A stretch of DNA of 59,759 bases from assembly GCA_036567965.1 (NCBI GenBank), contig DATCTN010000011.1, positions 1 through 59,759 of the forward strand, given 5' to 3'. Shown here piece after piece: positions 46,708-56,686 of this stretch. The stretch comes from Candidatus Kryptoniota bacterium (lineage in GTDB: Bacteria > Bacteroidota > Ignavibacteria > Kryptoniales > JAKASW01). The notes under the pieces are model-generated. The model saw only the letters and a program-made list of their open reading frames with translations, was not told where the DNA came from and did not search any database. Both the position numbers and the translations under genes were made by a program. Each line of letters starts with the position of its first letter. Positions within the stretch are counted from its first letter, which is position 1.

Positions 46708-49080
46708 CTATATATCGAGTCGTACTCCAACATTGAAGTATCTTGCCGAAAGAAGATTCGGCACCCTGATAGGTTGTTGAAACTCTTGGTTTACGTTGTA
46801 CCAGGAGTAGGAGATGATGTTGTTCTTGTTGAAGACATTGAGAACTTCGGCCGTCAACGTCACTTTTCTTTGGCGATCGAAGACGAACATGTATGTCAAT
46901 CCCATATCAACTCTAAAGTAAGAAGGATACTCATCCACCTCGTTATAGTCGGGTACCATCTGAGAAGAACTTGTCTGGTTCGCTGCGGGAACGTTGACCA
47001 ATGGATGATAAAGGTACCCTGTGCCGAACAGCAACCGGACATGCGCTTGAGAATTGGTCAACCCCGGCATCGCGTCCTGCAGGAAAATTCGGATAGTGTG
47101 TGTCTGATCGAGCAAACTCCTTTGGTAAGGTCCGCCGGCTTTTCTTTCTTGGGCGCTCAGGTAGTCGTAGCCAATCCACGTGTCCAACCCTTCAGAGAGC
47201 TCGCCCTGGTATTGCAAATCCAGGCCGTAGGCGTATCCTTCATGGTCATTGGTATCGCCGTAAGTGAGTTCGAGCTGGTTCGTGTAGTAGTACGGCAGTA
47301 GCCTACTCAAGCTCTTGTAATAAACTTCCGCAACGAAGTCGCCGTCCTTTCTGAACTTGTTTTCATATCTCAGGACGTAATGAATGGCTCGCTGCGACAG
47401 CAGAGTCCGGGCCGTGTCCCAGCCCTTATCACGAGTTTCATAAAAGTACGGTGGCTGGTAATAGTACCCCCATCCGAAATTTATGGACTCGATCGAATCA
47501 GGCTCGAATGAGACAGACGCGCGAGGAGATATAAGGAACTCGCTGTTGAAATAATACTTCAACCCCCGCAACCCTAAATCAACGCTCAATTTAGAATTTA
47601 GGCTTATGTTCTCGCCTAGATAACCAGAGATGGAATTGAATCTGAAATTCTGTTTCGAATAGGCGAGATAGGACGTTCCCGGAGGCGGAACAGTATAGCT
47701 CGACTCATCCAACGAGTTGTTCATAAGAGAAGACCTTAACGCGATTCCCGCTTTGGTTTCACGTGTTCCATAATTTGAATCGAAATCGGTTTTGAATTCA
47801 AAACGGTTCATCTTCAGAGAATTGTCGGCGTACTCGTAGCCGGTGCCGATTTGGGTTCGGTCAGCCTGCGGATCATTACCGTCCTGTGAGTAATAGATAT
47901 CATATGACAGGTTTTCATTATAAGATTCTCTATCAAAGTATGAAGCGAGCGATGCCGAGAGGCTCGAATTAGCTCCAAGAGGCGCTGTCAACTTCACTCC
48001 CCACAAATTGGAATCGTATCTATAATTGTCGATTCCGGCGAATTTCAGCGCGACCTGGCTGAAGTTGTTCCATTGGCCTACCGCGAAATTGCCTGTCCAG
48101 CTCTGCGGCGTCAGATCGAAAATGTCCCTCGCAGTGATGAACAATAGTTCGATCTTGACATCGTCGGAAAGAGCGTACGAACCGAGGAACTGGAAGTCTG
48201 TGTACCTCGGCACGTAAGTCCCCTTTGTCTGAAGAACATTCGTGAACGTCGAAGGGTAGTCATACCTGAAACCGGCAATCCAGTTCAGACCGCCAATCCT
48301 GTCGTGCAGAGTGGCTCCGACATTGAAGAGGTCGGCATTCACCTCCCCGCCGAGAACAGCATCCTGAGTTTTCTTATAATCAACGACGAGGGCGGACGAC
48401 ATCTTGTCGCCATATTCGACAGGGAATGCTCCGTCATAAAATCCCAGACCCTCAACCATATTATCGTTGATTGCGGATTGATTTTCCTCTATTCCCTGCT
48501 GCACGAGGAAGGGTCGATAGATTTCATATCCATCCACGTAAATAAGGTTAGCGTCGAAGTTCTGGCCGCGGACATTGTAAGCGCTTGTCAGTTCGTTGTT
48601 GGAGGTCACGCCCGGCAATATCGTCAAGCTCCTCACGACGTCCGAGTAAAGATTGGGAATATACTGAAGATCATTTTCCTTGACTGTATGGAGACTTGGG
48701 GAGGCGAGATATCGATTGGCGTTCACGGTCACCTCACCTGTAACATACGCGGTCTGTTTCATTGAGACATTTGGATAGAAGACACTCGTGTCTGGGACGG
48801 CGTCCAGTTCTCTTGATTCCGGCTCGTACCCGGCGTAACTGAACCGAATCCGGTACTTTCCCGGTTTAACCCTCAAGGAAAAGTTGCCAAGGCTATCGGT
48901 TATCGTACCTTCGGGGGTCTGCAAGATGACGACATTAACTCCTGTAAGCGGAGAACCATTCTTCGCGTCGCAAACATGCCCTTTGACGAAGGCGGGGTTA
49001 TCCTGCGCAAGAGCCTGAAATGAAATGAAGGATGCGATTAAGATTTTGAACCCGAGCCGGCTCCCGATGAAAGCGCCCAC
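46708..49080 (-). CDS. TonB-dependent receptor with carboxypeptidase-regulatory-like N-terminal domain
   Basis: 790 residues. GTG start 49080 is backed by AAGGAG six bases upstream. A signal peptide (about 1-26, ending ALAQ) precedes a carboxypeptidase-D-like beta-sandwich (30-115; VKGHVCDAKNGSPLTGVNVV), a plug domain (about 120-225; LTILPGVTSNNELTSAYNVRG) and a 22-strand barrel. The barrel closes with NLLSARYFNVGVRLDI, where the last aromatic/hydrophobic strand is as expected for outer-membrane assembly. No SusD partner is adjacent, so the ligand may be a metal chelate, peptide or oligosaccharide. Single gene; the promoter should lie in the long gap beyond 49080. Confidence 0.92.
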   Translation of the reverse strand: MGAFIGSRLGFKILIASFISFQALAQDNPAFVKGHVCDAKNGSPLTGVNVVILQTPEGTITDSLGNFSLRVKPGKYRIRFSYAGYEPESRELDAVPDTSVFYPNVSMKQTAYVTGEVTVNANRYLASPSLHTVKENDLQYIPNLYSDVVRSLTILPGVTSNNELTSAYNVRGQNFDANLIYVDGYEIYRPFLVQQGIEENQSAINDNMVEGLGFYDGAFPVEYGDKMSSALVVDYKKTQDAVLGGEVNADLFNVGATLHDRIGGLNWIAGFRYDYPSTFTNVLQTKGTYVPRYTDFQFLGSYALSDDVKIELLFITARDIFDLTPQSWTGNFAVGQWNNFSQVALKFAGIDNYRYDSNLWGVKLTAPLGANSSLSASLASYFDRESYNENLSYDIYYSQDGNDPQADRTQIGTGYEYADNSLKMNRFEFKTDFDSNYGTRETKAGIALRSSLMNNSLDESSYTVPPPGTSYLAYSKQNFRFNSISGYLGENISLNSKLSVDLGLRGLKYYFNSEFLISPRASVSFEPDSIESINFGWGYYYQPPYFYETRDKGWDTARTLLSQRAIHYVLRYENKFRKDGDFVAEVYYKSLSRLLPYYYTNQLELTYGDTNDHEGYAYGLDLQYQGELSEGLDTWIGYDYLSAQERKAGGPYQRSLLDQTHTIRIFLQDAMPGLTNSQAHVRLLFGTGYLYHPLVNVPAANQTSSSQMVPDYNEVDEYPSYFRVDMGLTYMFVFDRQRKVTLTAEVLNVFNKNNIISYSWYNVNQEFQQPIRVPNLLSARYFNVGVRLDI

Positions 49081-50286
49081 GACAATCTCCTTGTCTTTGC
49101 TATTGTAAGATTCTCGTCTAATTCCTGATCACATAGTGATCAGTTGTAACAAGGAGATCTATTTTCCTCTTAGTCGGTATCGATTTTCCTATTCGAGAAC
49201 CGGAACCACAGCACGATTGCAACGTGGATATTGGCGACTCACATTAAAGAAGGGGACAGCAAAAATCAAGTGCGTAGGTGAAGGGCCCCGCCTATATCAG
49301 TCAAAACAGAGAGAAACTAGACAAGGGAGAAATGGAGACTGTTGTAGTTCCCTCGTCCTTCAGTTGCGTATGACGGACTATCTTTTTCTAGTTGGATCCT
49401 TCGCCCTAACGGATCTGCCAATTCCATTTTCTAACGAGTGCAAGAGGGAAAGCACGGTACGAGTCAGCGTGGCGTGGCCCTTTTATTGTTAGCCCTCAGT
49501 ACCTGGATATCAAAAGACAAAACCATAGAGACCCTCTAATCAAGTTTGATCTTGGTCCATGCTCAGGAATACTCTTCCTCGGTCCAATTTTCGAATGACA
49601 ACGACGATATTGATTTTCAGAGAGTTCGAGTCATCGTTCGGATCCAGGAGCAAAGCCCGGCGGTTTGCTCAAGGGGGTTGAAGCACCTTCCATTGCGCTT
49701 CACCCGCTTATTCTCGGATGCCAATGCTCGACAGGGTCACTAACTTCATAGTGGTACAGCGGATGGGAGCAGGCCACAACGATCTCGCCTTTATAGGCGG
49801 GCGGGCGTATCTCAAAACCGAGTTGAAATTCCTAAGGACGCATCTAAGTTGCGGAGGAAGGGAATGACGTCTGGCAGCAAGCAGTTTACGGGTACAGTTG
49901 GAATTGCGGTTCTTGGTTAAGTCTGTTACTCCTACAGGGGAGACCACCTATGATCTTCGACCGGTCGGGGTCGTCGTTATGATCACGGACCTGAGCCCGC
50001 CAGATCTGTGAGGACATGTTCAGAACTTCATTCCTTGCTCAATTTTCCGAAAATTGTGATCGCTGAGTAACCATGTCTGGGAACTTGTTACATACCGTTT
50101 AGGTTGTCCATCAAAGGACATGGAACAGCCAGGGTTCTGACCATCTTGAGCCGAAGCAGCCGTTCTTCACCCTCATTCCGGACCACAGCTTGTGCAGGGT
50201 GTAATTGGTCCTTTGCCCCCGTCAGGAATAAACTCACATGACATACTCAGTCTTCCTGCCAGACACCACATCACAAAGGAGAGCAA
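49081..50286 (+). other. 1.2-kb gap with dispersed repeat, otherwise unassigned
   Basis: No convincing intact gene. It contains copy C of the dispersed repeat. On the minus strand near 49700-49840 a 43-codon frame reads YKGEIVVACSHPLYHYE, protein-like but unrecognised and closed by stops on both sides, so at most a gene fragment. Confidence 0.4.
49623..49654 (+). repeat. Dispersed repeat, copy C
   Basis: AGTTCGAGTCATCGTTCGGA followed by TCCAGGAGCAAA, with two changes from copies A and B. The left flank (TTGATTTTCAGAG) resembles that of copy B (TTCGACTTTCAAGG). Confidence 0.6.
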
Positions 50287-53232
50287 ATGAAAACTTTTTT
50301 CAGACATCCCGGATCTTCAGCAATGATATTGACGACAGTTCTCGTTTTAACATTCGGATCGTCGAAACTTTCTTTCGCCGGGAAAGACGGACCGGCCTCG
50401 AGTCGAGTCAAACCAGTCGTTGGGGTGACCGCGTCTCAACAGACACACAAAAGCTTCAATGAAATAAAAGCGCTCCAATTGAAAATGGTCCGGGAAAGGA
50501 AGGCAAAGTACCGGCAAAATGAAAAAATCAAATCTAATGCGTCGAAGAATGATCGGGCGCGTCACGGCGTCGGCGCGCGCGTGAACAAGGGAAAAGCATC
50601 CGGCATCATCAAGGTCAAAAATGGTGTGTCTTTAAATAAACCCGGGCACACACTTTCTGTAAATTCTCTGACCGTGACGGACATGACTGACGCCCCCGCG
50701 CATGACGCGACCCAGTCAGACACGACGGATGGCGGCACAGTCACGCTCCGCTCAGCAATACAATACCTGAACGACGGATCTGCTAATGTGGATTCGATTT
50801 TTGTTCCTGCTGGCACTTATTATCTCACGGTCACAGGCGTAGACGAAAGCGACGCGGCAACAGGCGACCTTGACATAAACGAACCCGTGGTCATCCTAGG
50901 GCGCGGCACTGACAGTACCATCATAGACGGGAATGCTTCAGACAGAGTATTTGAAATAAACCCGAAAATGATCGTGGACAGCATATCTGTGAGCTTCTCC
51001 GGGCTTTCAATAAGGAACGGCGCTACGTATGGCGGCAGCGGAGAAGATGGCGGAGGCATCGAGATACACGACGCACTTGTAACTCTGGACACGGTCGATG
51101 TCGATTACAACTCGGCCGACCACGACGGCGGCGGCATCGATATCTCTACCGACGGCGGGGTCTTGTGGATGAACGGCGGCACACTCGATTCGAATGCGGT
51201 GACCACTACGGGAGGAGGAGGCGACGATGCCGGACCGGGAAACGGCGGAGGCGCCAATTTCTACGACGGTACCGTTACAATGAATAACGTGTCGATTGAG
51301 CTCAACTTCGCCGAGTCGACAGGCGGAGGAATCCAAAATAACGAATCTGGAGGTGGCGCGGAAATAACGCTTAACAACTGCACTGTGGTGGGCAATTTAG
51401 CCAATAGCCATTATGGCGGAGGACTGGACAATGACAATGGCGAGCTTATTATAAATGGAGGTTTGATCCAGGCCAATTCGGCCACTGCCGGCGGCGGTTA
51501 CGGCGGAGGCATCGACGAGGATTTTGGCTCTGTGAAAGTTTCTAATGCGGTTGTGGAATACAACAGCAGCCAGTACGGTGGAGGCATCGACTCTTACAAT
51601 GGCACCCTTTCTATTTACAGAAGCACGATTAGGAACAACTCGACCGTGAATTCAGGAGAGGGGGCCGGAATTTATGCGTATGACGGTCAACTTAACGTCA
51701 TGCATTCTTACGTCGACAGCAATGCTGCCGATTCCGTCGGCGGGGGAATTTTCGTCGACAACGGTATTACTCAAACGGATACATTGTCAGGCGATTGGAT
51801 CATGAGTAATACCGCCGCGGGTATTAACGGTCCCATAGGAGGAGGAGTTTTCAACAACGGTCAAAATCTGACGATCGACTCCTGCGAATTCATAAACGAT
51901 AGCACGACGGGGTATGGAAGTGCAGGCGGAGCATTCGAGAACTACGAGGGAAGTTTCACGATCGATCATAGCAGGTTCGCTCACAATTATTCAGAGGACT
52001 ATGGCGCTGCCATCGACAAGGAAGACACAGCGGCGTTTGACGCGATATCCAATTCGGTCATCGATAGCAATACTGTCGCGGACCAATACGGGTACAGCGC
52101 AGGAATTTTTGCTTACGGGAAAGACCTCAGCATGACTAATGTTACGGTCGGATGGAATGTTGTTCAGGGAACCAACGGAGAGGAAGCAGGAATTTGGGTC
52201 GAAACCAACGAAGGTCTGTTTACGATGAAGGGCGGCGCAATAATTTATAACTCCAGCGCATTTAACGGTGGAATATATCTTGCTTCAGCTCCTGATTCGC
52301 TTATTGACGTATCAATCTATGGCAACTCCGATCTGAACGATGGAGCAGGCGTTTATAACGGGGCAAGTCCTGTTTATTTCTCGAACGTGCACGTTGACAG
52401 CAACAACTCAGGAGGGGATGGCGGCGGCGTTTATGATGTTAGCGGAGGCCTGATCTGGAACGGCGGCTCGCTATCTGATAATACTGCGAACAACGAGGGG
52501 GGTGGATTCTATTTCCAGTCTTCGAACAGCGCCAACGACTCGCTGTATAATGTCACCGTGTCGGGAAATGATCCCGACGACATCTATACGGCAACGGGTG
52601 GAACTTCCCAGGTTGTCATTGAAGATATCTCGCTTCCCGTTGAAGCGACATCCTTCCTAGCAATCACAAACGCAAACTCGGTCACGATCAGCTGGAAGAC
52701 TCAGACCGAAACGAACAACGCCGGTTTCATTGTCATGAGACAGGAGTTAGGTGTCAGCGGTTGGCAGTTAGCAGGAAGTTATGTGAACGACAAGGCACTT
52801 CAAGGCCTCGGCACAAGCAGTTCAGGTAGAAGTTATTCATTTACTGACAACAAAGTCATATCGGGACAAACTTATAACTACAAGATCCAGAGCGTGTCGA
52901 CAGGCGGTATTACAAAAGACTTATCAACATTAACCGTTACTGTAGATGTACCGAAGAATTATGCATTGTATCAGAATTATCCGAACCCGTTCAACCCGAC
53001 TACTACGATACGGTTCGATCTCAAACAGTCATCGACGGTGACGCTGGAGATTTACAATGTGCTTGGGCAGAAAGTAGATGAACGGATTTATGGAATAATG
53101 GATGCTGGAAGATACAATGAAGTGGTGGACATGAGCAGGTTTGCAAGCGGAGTGTATTACTACAGGATCAATGCTATAGGGAATGATGGAGAAAAATTTA
53201 TTTCAGTAAAAAAGCTTCTATTGATGAAATAG
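50287..53232 (+). CDS. T9SS-sorted beta-helix surface protein (PMP-like repeats)
   Basis: 981 residues. ATG 50287 follows AAAGGAGAG. A signal peptide (about 1-31) is followed by a basic linker and a CSLREA-like opening (TVTLRSAIQYLNDGSANVDS, then GDLDINEPVVILGRGTDSTI). A right-handed beta-helix (about 240-770) with many GGGI/GGGF turns resembles chlamydial polymorphic membrane proteins. The fibronectin-like domain (from about 780) and T9SS sorting domain (895-981; YALYQNYPNPFNPTTTIRFD) finish it. It should be surface-exposed or released and involved in adhesion or glycan contact. Its tail shares nearly identical DNA with the two following T9SS genes. Confidence 0.92.
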   Translation: MKTFFRHPGSSAMILTTVLVLTFGSSKLSFAGKDGPASSRVKPVVGVTASQQTHKSFNEIKALQLKMVRERKAKYRQNEKIKSNASKNDRARHGVGARVNKGKASGIIKVKNGVSLNKPGHTLSVNSLTVTDMTDAPAHDATQSDTTDGGTVTLRSAIQYLNDGSANVDSIFVPAGTYYLTVTGVDESDAATGDLDINEPVVILGRGTDSTIIDGNASDRVFEINPKMIVDSISVSFSGLSIRNGATYGGSGEDGGGIEIHDALVTLDTVDVDYNSADHDGGGIDISTDGGVLWMNGGTLDSNAVTTTGGGGDDAGPGNGGGANFYDGTVTMNNVSIELNFAESTGGGIQNNESGGGAEITLNNCTVVGNLANSHYGGGLDNDNGELIINGGLIQANSATAGGGYGGGIDEDFGSVKVSNAVVEYNSSQYGGGIDSYNGTLSIYRSTIRNNSTVNSGEGAGIYAYDGQLNVMHSYVDSNAADSVGGGIFVDNGITQTDTLSGDWIMSNTAAGINGPIGGGVFNNGQNLTIDSCEFINDSTTGYGSAGGAFENYEGSFTIDHSRFAHNYSEDYGAAIDKEDTAAFDAISNSVIDSNTVADQYGYSAGIFAYGKDLSMTNVTVGWNVVQGTNGEEAGIWVETNEGLFTMKGGAIIYNSSAFNGGIYLASAPDSLIDVSIYGNSDLNDGAGVYNGASPVYFSNVHVDSNNSGGDGGGVYDVSGGLIWNGGSLSDNTANNEGGGFYFQSSNSANDSLYNVTVSGNDPDDIYTATGGTSQVVIEDISLPVEATSFLAITNANSVTISWKTQTETNNAGFIVMRQELGVSGWQLAGSYVNDKALQGLGTSSSGRSYSFTDNKVISGQTYNYKIQSVSTGGITKDLSTLTVTVDVPKNYALYQNYPNPFNPTTTIRFDLKQSSTVTLEIYNVLGQKVDERIYGIMDAGRYNEVVDMSRFASGVYYYRINAIGNDGEKFISVKKLLLMK

Positions 53233-53250
53233 GTAAGCAGTGAAGTTGAG

Positions 53251-53287
53251 TCCCGCTAGTGGCGGGATGAAATCCCGCATTGCGGGA
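53251..53287 (+). repeat. Tandem small palindromes after the beta-helix gene
   Basis: TCCCGC-TAGT-GGCGGGA is followed by TCCCGC-ATT-GCGGGA. REP-like hairpins without a T run, 20-55 bases after the stop codon. Confidence 0.65.
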
Positions 53288-53314
53288 AAGCTGGTGTTGA
53301 TGACGCAAGAGATT

Positions 53315-53372
53315 GACTCACTCCCCGATCCCCTCTCTATATAAATAGAGAGGGGTAGAAAAGGGGTGAGTC
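53315..53372 (+). repeat. Nested long inverted repeat
   Basis: An outer stem GACTCACTCCCC / GGGGTGAGTC (53315-53326 and 53363-53372) encloses an inner perfect stem CCCCTCTCTAT / ATAGAGAGGGG (53330-53340 and 53345-53355) with a four-base loop. Could be a MITE-like element or RNA hairpin. The rest of the gap to 53881 has no gene I can support. Confidence 0.75.
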
Positions 53373-53881
53373 ATAACGCCGAAGAAACTGGCACTGATGA
53401 AGTGAGTCTATCGATGGTCCTGCGAAGGTGGCACGCCATGGCTGCCTTCGCAATGCTTACCGGAGAACTTCGAATCGCTGCTGGGCTGAAAGACAATTCG
53501 ATGTACCCTCTTGCTTCTTTGATGGCTTCTAATTAAAATTTTCATTGATGAAATGCGCGTACGTTTTAACTAGATTTCCCATTATCTGCGTTCCCCCACA
53601 CTGATCATCGTTTGACCTCCCCGATCCCACGTAGAGTGTGATCGCCCAAAGGAGTCTCATATAGATTCCTGACATAGCCCGAGAAAGTACCTCAAGCAGA
53701 ACGGTCGTTCTGAGCAGGTCCATTCCCCGAAGTTTGGGAAGATGAACCAATTCAAGACATCAACTGTGTCAGAAAGCAGTTCTCTGGCGGAGGCCGTTGC
53801 ACCTGCGCAACATAGGCGGCTATATCGATTTTGATTTGTTATCGCATGTTTTGATCACACAATTGTCAGGAGGGGAACAAG

Positions 53882-55666
53882 ATGAAGAAATTCTACTTAT
53901 TAGCTGCAATACTCGTATTTGCGGCCGCTATGTCAGCACAAACGACAAGAAAGACTCCAACCGGCAATAGGAGTAGATTTGAGACGGCGACCTTGCCCGG
54001 AGCAGGAACGGCGCTGGATTTCGACGGCTCTGATGACTACGTCTCCGTTCCCGACAACGACGCACTCGATCTCACCAGCAACTATACCATTGAAGCATGG
54101 ATCAGGCCCGCATGGTTTCCGATTTTAGCCGGGATAGTCTCAAAATACCAGACCGGCAGTGGCGCCGGCTATTTGCTAAGGCTGCCTATTGGCGGTGAGC
54201 ATCGGGGAATTGACTTTGACGGGGAGCAGACCTTCGACTATATTCTCGACGCAAATCAATGGTACCATATTGCTGCTGTGAACGATAATGGAACCAGGCG
54301 TTTGTACGTGAATGGCGTCGAGTATACACTTTCTACATCTCCGATAACGGTCGAGGCAAACAGCGATTTCCTGGGCATCGGGGTGGATTTCAGCAGCAGG
54401 TATTTCGCCGGCGAAATCGATGAAGTGCGTGTATGGAGTGCCGCGCGCACAGCGCAGCAGATTCGCGAAGACATGTACAGGTCACTCGATGGTGCCTCGA
54501 ACCTTGTGGGTTACTGGCAGATGAACGACGGCAGCGGCTCAGGTACTTTGAGCGATGCATCAGGCAACCATCTGAACGGGACACTGACCAACATGGATAT
54601 TAACACGGCGTGGGTAAGTTCCACTGTTCCGGTTGGCGAAGGCAGCAGCAAGAGCGAGAACTCCTTCCAATCGGGCACAGCAGATCTTGGCAGTGTACAA
54701 CTTACAACGACGGATGACTTCGACAACCAGGTGAATCTGGTCTGCACGAGGATTGACAACTCGCCGAACGTTGAGCCTTCGACTTCGGGGGTGAATCTGA
54801 ACGACCGCTATTGGGTCGTGACGGCATATGATGGCCCTCCGGGATCTTTCTCGGTGAACCTGACATTCACTGTTCCATCGCCTTACACGAATGACGGAAA
54901 AGAAGATAAGAGCGTATACACATTGTTCGGAAGGAACGACAACTCTGATGGAGATTGGACGACTGTAATTTCCGGTGCTGCCAGCGTGATGAACACAGCG
55001 ATCGAGTTTGACGGGATTACTTCGCTTAGCCAGTTCATGATAGGGTCGTCGGCGAATGACATTTCACTTTCGGTTCAGGCCACCCATTTCCAAGTGAAAT
55101 CCAACATCGGCTCGGTTACGCTTTCCTGGAATACACAGTCGGAGGTGGATAATGCCGGTTTCAACATCCTGCGGCAAGATCAAGGAATGACATTATTCAG
55201 TGTCATCTCAAGCTATTCTTGCAATGACGCGCTCAAGGGTTTGGGCACAAGTTCCACAGGAAGGAGCTACGACTTCACTGATACTAAAGCGAGACCGGGT
55301 GCCACCTACAATTACAAGATCCAGAGCGTGTCGACAGGCGGTATTACAAAAGACTTATCAACATTAACCGTTACTGTAGATGTACCGAAGAATTATGCAT
55401 TGTATCAGAACTATCCGAATCCGTTCAACCCGACAACTACTGTTCGATTTGACCTGAAGGAGCAATCGAATGTGACGCTTGATATTTACAATGTTCTTGG
55501 ACAGAGAATGCTCGAAGAGAATTATGGTACAATGAACGCCGGCAGATTCGATGAAGTCGTGAACATGGACAGGTTTGCCAGCGGAGTGTATTTATATAGG
55601 ATTAACGCGATCGGGATCGACGGACAAAAGTTCACTTCTGTAAAGAAGCTGATGCTCGTGAAGTAA
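53882..55666 (+). CDS. T9SS-sorted LamG/concanavalin-like lectin protein
   Basis: 594 residues. ATG 53882 has AGGAGGGG upstream. The signal peptide ends near residue 19 (AMSAQ). A LamG-like domain (about 38-215) starts ALDFDGSDDYVSVPDNDALD and ends GYWQMNDGSGSGTLSDASG, with the EIDEVRVWSAARTAQQI strand typical of these glycan-binding folds. A beta-rich middle region (230-390) is unassigned. The fibronectin-like domain (395-500) and T9SS sorting domain (505-594) follow. Probably binds polysaccharide at the cell surface. DNA 55312-55444 is almost identical to 52878-53010 of the preceding gene. Confidence 0.92.
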   Translation: MKKFYLLAAILVFAAAMSAQTTRKTPTGNRSRFETATLPGAGTALDFDGSDDYVSVPDNDALDLTSNYTIEAWIRPAWFPILAGIVSKYQTGSGAGYLLRLPIGGEHRGIDFDGEQTFDYILDANQWYHIAAVNDNGTRRLYVNGVEYTLSTSPITVEANSDFLGIGVDFSSRYFAGEIDEVRVWSAARTAQQIREDMYRSLDGASNLVGYWQMNDGSGSGTLSDASGNHLNGTLTNMDINTAWVSSTVPVGEGSSKSENSFQSGTADLGSVQLTTTDDFDNQVNLVCTRIDNSPNVEPSTSGVNLNDRYWVVTAYDGPPGSFSVNLTFTVPSPYTNDGKEDKSVYTLFGRNDNSDGDWTTVISGAASVMNTAIEFDGITSLSQFMIGSSANDISLSVQATHFQVKSNIGSVTLSWNTQSEVDNAGFNILRQDQGMTLFSVISSYSCNDALKGLGTSSTGRSYDFTDTKARPGATYNYKIQSVSTGGITKDLSTLTVTVDVPKNYALYQNYPNPFNPTTTVRFDLKEQSNVTLDIYNVLGQRMLEENYGTMNAGRFDEVVNMDRFASGVYLYRINAIGIDGQKFTSVKKLMLVK

Positions 55667-55692
55667 AACCGAAAAGAGGAAGCTTCCCAAAA

Positions 55693-55728
55693 AAGTCCCA
55701 CCATGAGCGATCAAGGCGGGACTTTTTT
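55693..55728 (+). terminator. Rho-independent terminator of the LamG gene
   Basis: AAGTCCC (55693-55699) pairs with GGGACTT (55718-55724), followed by TTTT. Confidence 0.8.
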
Positions 55729-55779
55729 GTTATCGCAGTTTTACATGTCCAATCAATTAAATGAGCTAATCAACCGTAA

Positions 55780-55870
55780 GAATATTTTCACCTCTCCCGA
55801 TTTTCCTGAGGATTATCGGAAATCTTAGGATCAAGAAGTTGGTAGAATTGGGTGGACCGAGGAGCAAATG
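55780..55870 (-). repeat. 90-base block, copy F, without the HTH frame
   Basis: Matches 46472-46563 along its length, including AATTGGGTGGACCGAGGAGC at its right end. Beyond its left end the rest of the ParB/HTH-like frame is absent, so this is an orphan copy. Confidence 0.7.
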
Positions 55871-55874
55871 AGAT

Positions 55875-55900
55875 GCCCGGCAATGAAGTCGGGCTTTTTT
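55875..55900 (+). terminator. Hairpin with T run next to 90-base block F
   Basis: GCCCGGC (55875-55881), loop, GTCGGGC (55888-55894), then six T. Same position relative to the 90-base block as the hairpin at 46564, though the stem sequence differs. Confidence 0.7.
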
Positions 55901-56039
55901 ATTGTGGGACGTTGGGCGCTCCTTTTTCTCAACTTCCGCCTGTGAAATTGATCTCGTAAGCTCCTGCTTACTGGAAGCAGAGATTCAAAGATCTCTTCCC
56001 AGGCGGGAGCCTGGGAAAGAGGTAAAGTGCAAGATCAAA

Positions 56040-56320
56040 GATCGGAATCGTATTAAGATCATAAGCCTTGAGTGTCCTGTAAACGCTCGATTCGAATATA
56101 AAATAGCCCTTCTTGTCCGTGATGAGGCACAATAGCTCTCTCGGTGATTTCTCCGGATGATCAAGTGCGATCGATACGATTTACTCCTTCTCAACTTCCG
56201 GGATCTTGTTCCAGAACCTCCGTGCACAGGGCTTTCTTTGCGCCAGGCCGTCGTAACCGTAGTGGTGGCAGTACCTGCGCGGTACCACTCGTAGAAGCTG
56301 CTCCTGTTCACGTCGAGCTT
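56040..56320 (-). mobile_element. Decayed IS3-family orfB (transposase) fragment
   Basis: On the minus strand a frame near 56311 begins NRSSFYEWYRA. Another reads RRFWNKIPEVEKE, meets one stop, then continues IVSIALDHPEKSPRELLCLI, TDKKGYFIFESSVYRTLKAY and DL. This is the N-terminal region of IS3-family OrfB transposases just before the integrase core (usual pattern SPRELAxxITDxxGYFVSESSVYRILK). The integrase core with its DDE residues is missing. Frameshifts and a stop show it is dead. Outside it, the 55901-56039 and 56321-56686 stretches show no gene. Confidence 0.7.
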
Positions 56321-56686
56321 CAGACTCGCTCGGATTACAGAGAGGGATACAAGTTGCGGGCAAAGGAAATAGCACTACCTCTTTTGTATTCACAAGATTT
56401 CGCTCATAATTCACATTAAACGGTGCGCACTCAAGTGGTGGAATCGTTATACTCATTTATTAGCTGATAGTTGAACTAGTTGGAACCATATGCTTCAGGC
56501 AGGCGTTCCTCAAACGGAGAATAAGGAGGAGGAATGGAGAAATTCTACGGAGATTGCTATCTAATTTAGTCACGGCGTAACCACTTCTCTGCAACCTCTG
56601 AATAGAGCTCAGCCGAATGCTGTGCCCCTTCCTCAGCCTGAATTTCACGAGGTTTAGTTCAACGTCGATCGAAATAGGAGAAGGAA

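Noticed and set aside
46176-46733. Complete ParAB partition locus
   Set aside because: Only a ParB-like helix-turn-helix is seen; no ParA, parS cluster or replication gene is in the window.
49708-49947. Small minus-strand gene in the 49-50 kb gap
   Set aside because: Arg-rich, no ribosome site, competes with other short frames; no family features.
51050-52500. DNA-level tandem repeat in the beta-helix gene
   Set aside because: GGGI-type codons recur because of protein turns; the DNA units are not conserved in length or sequence.
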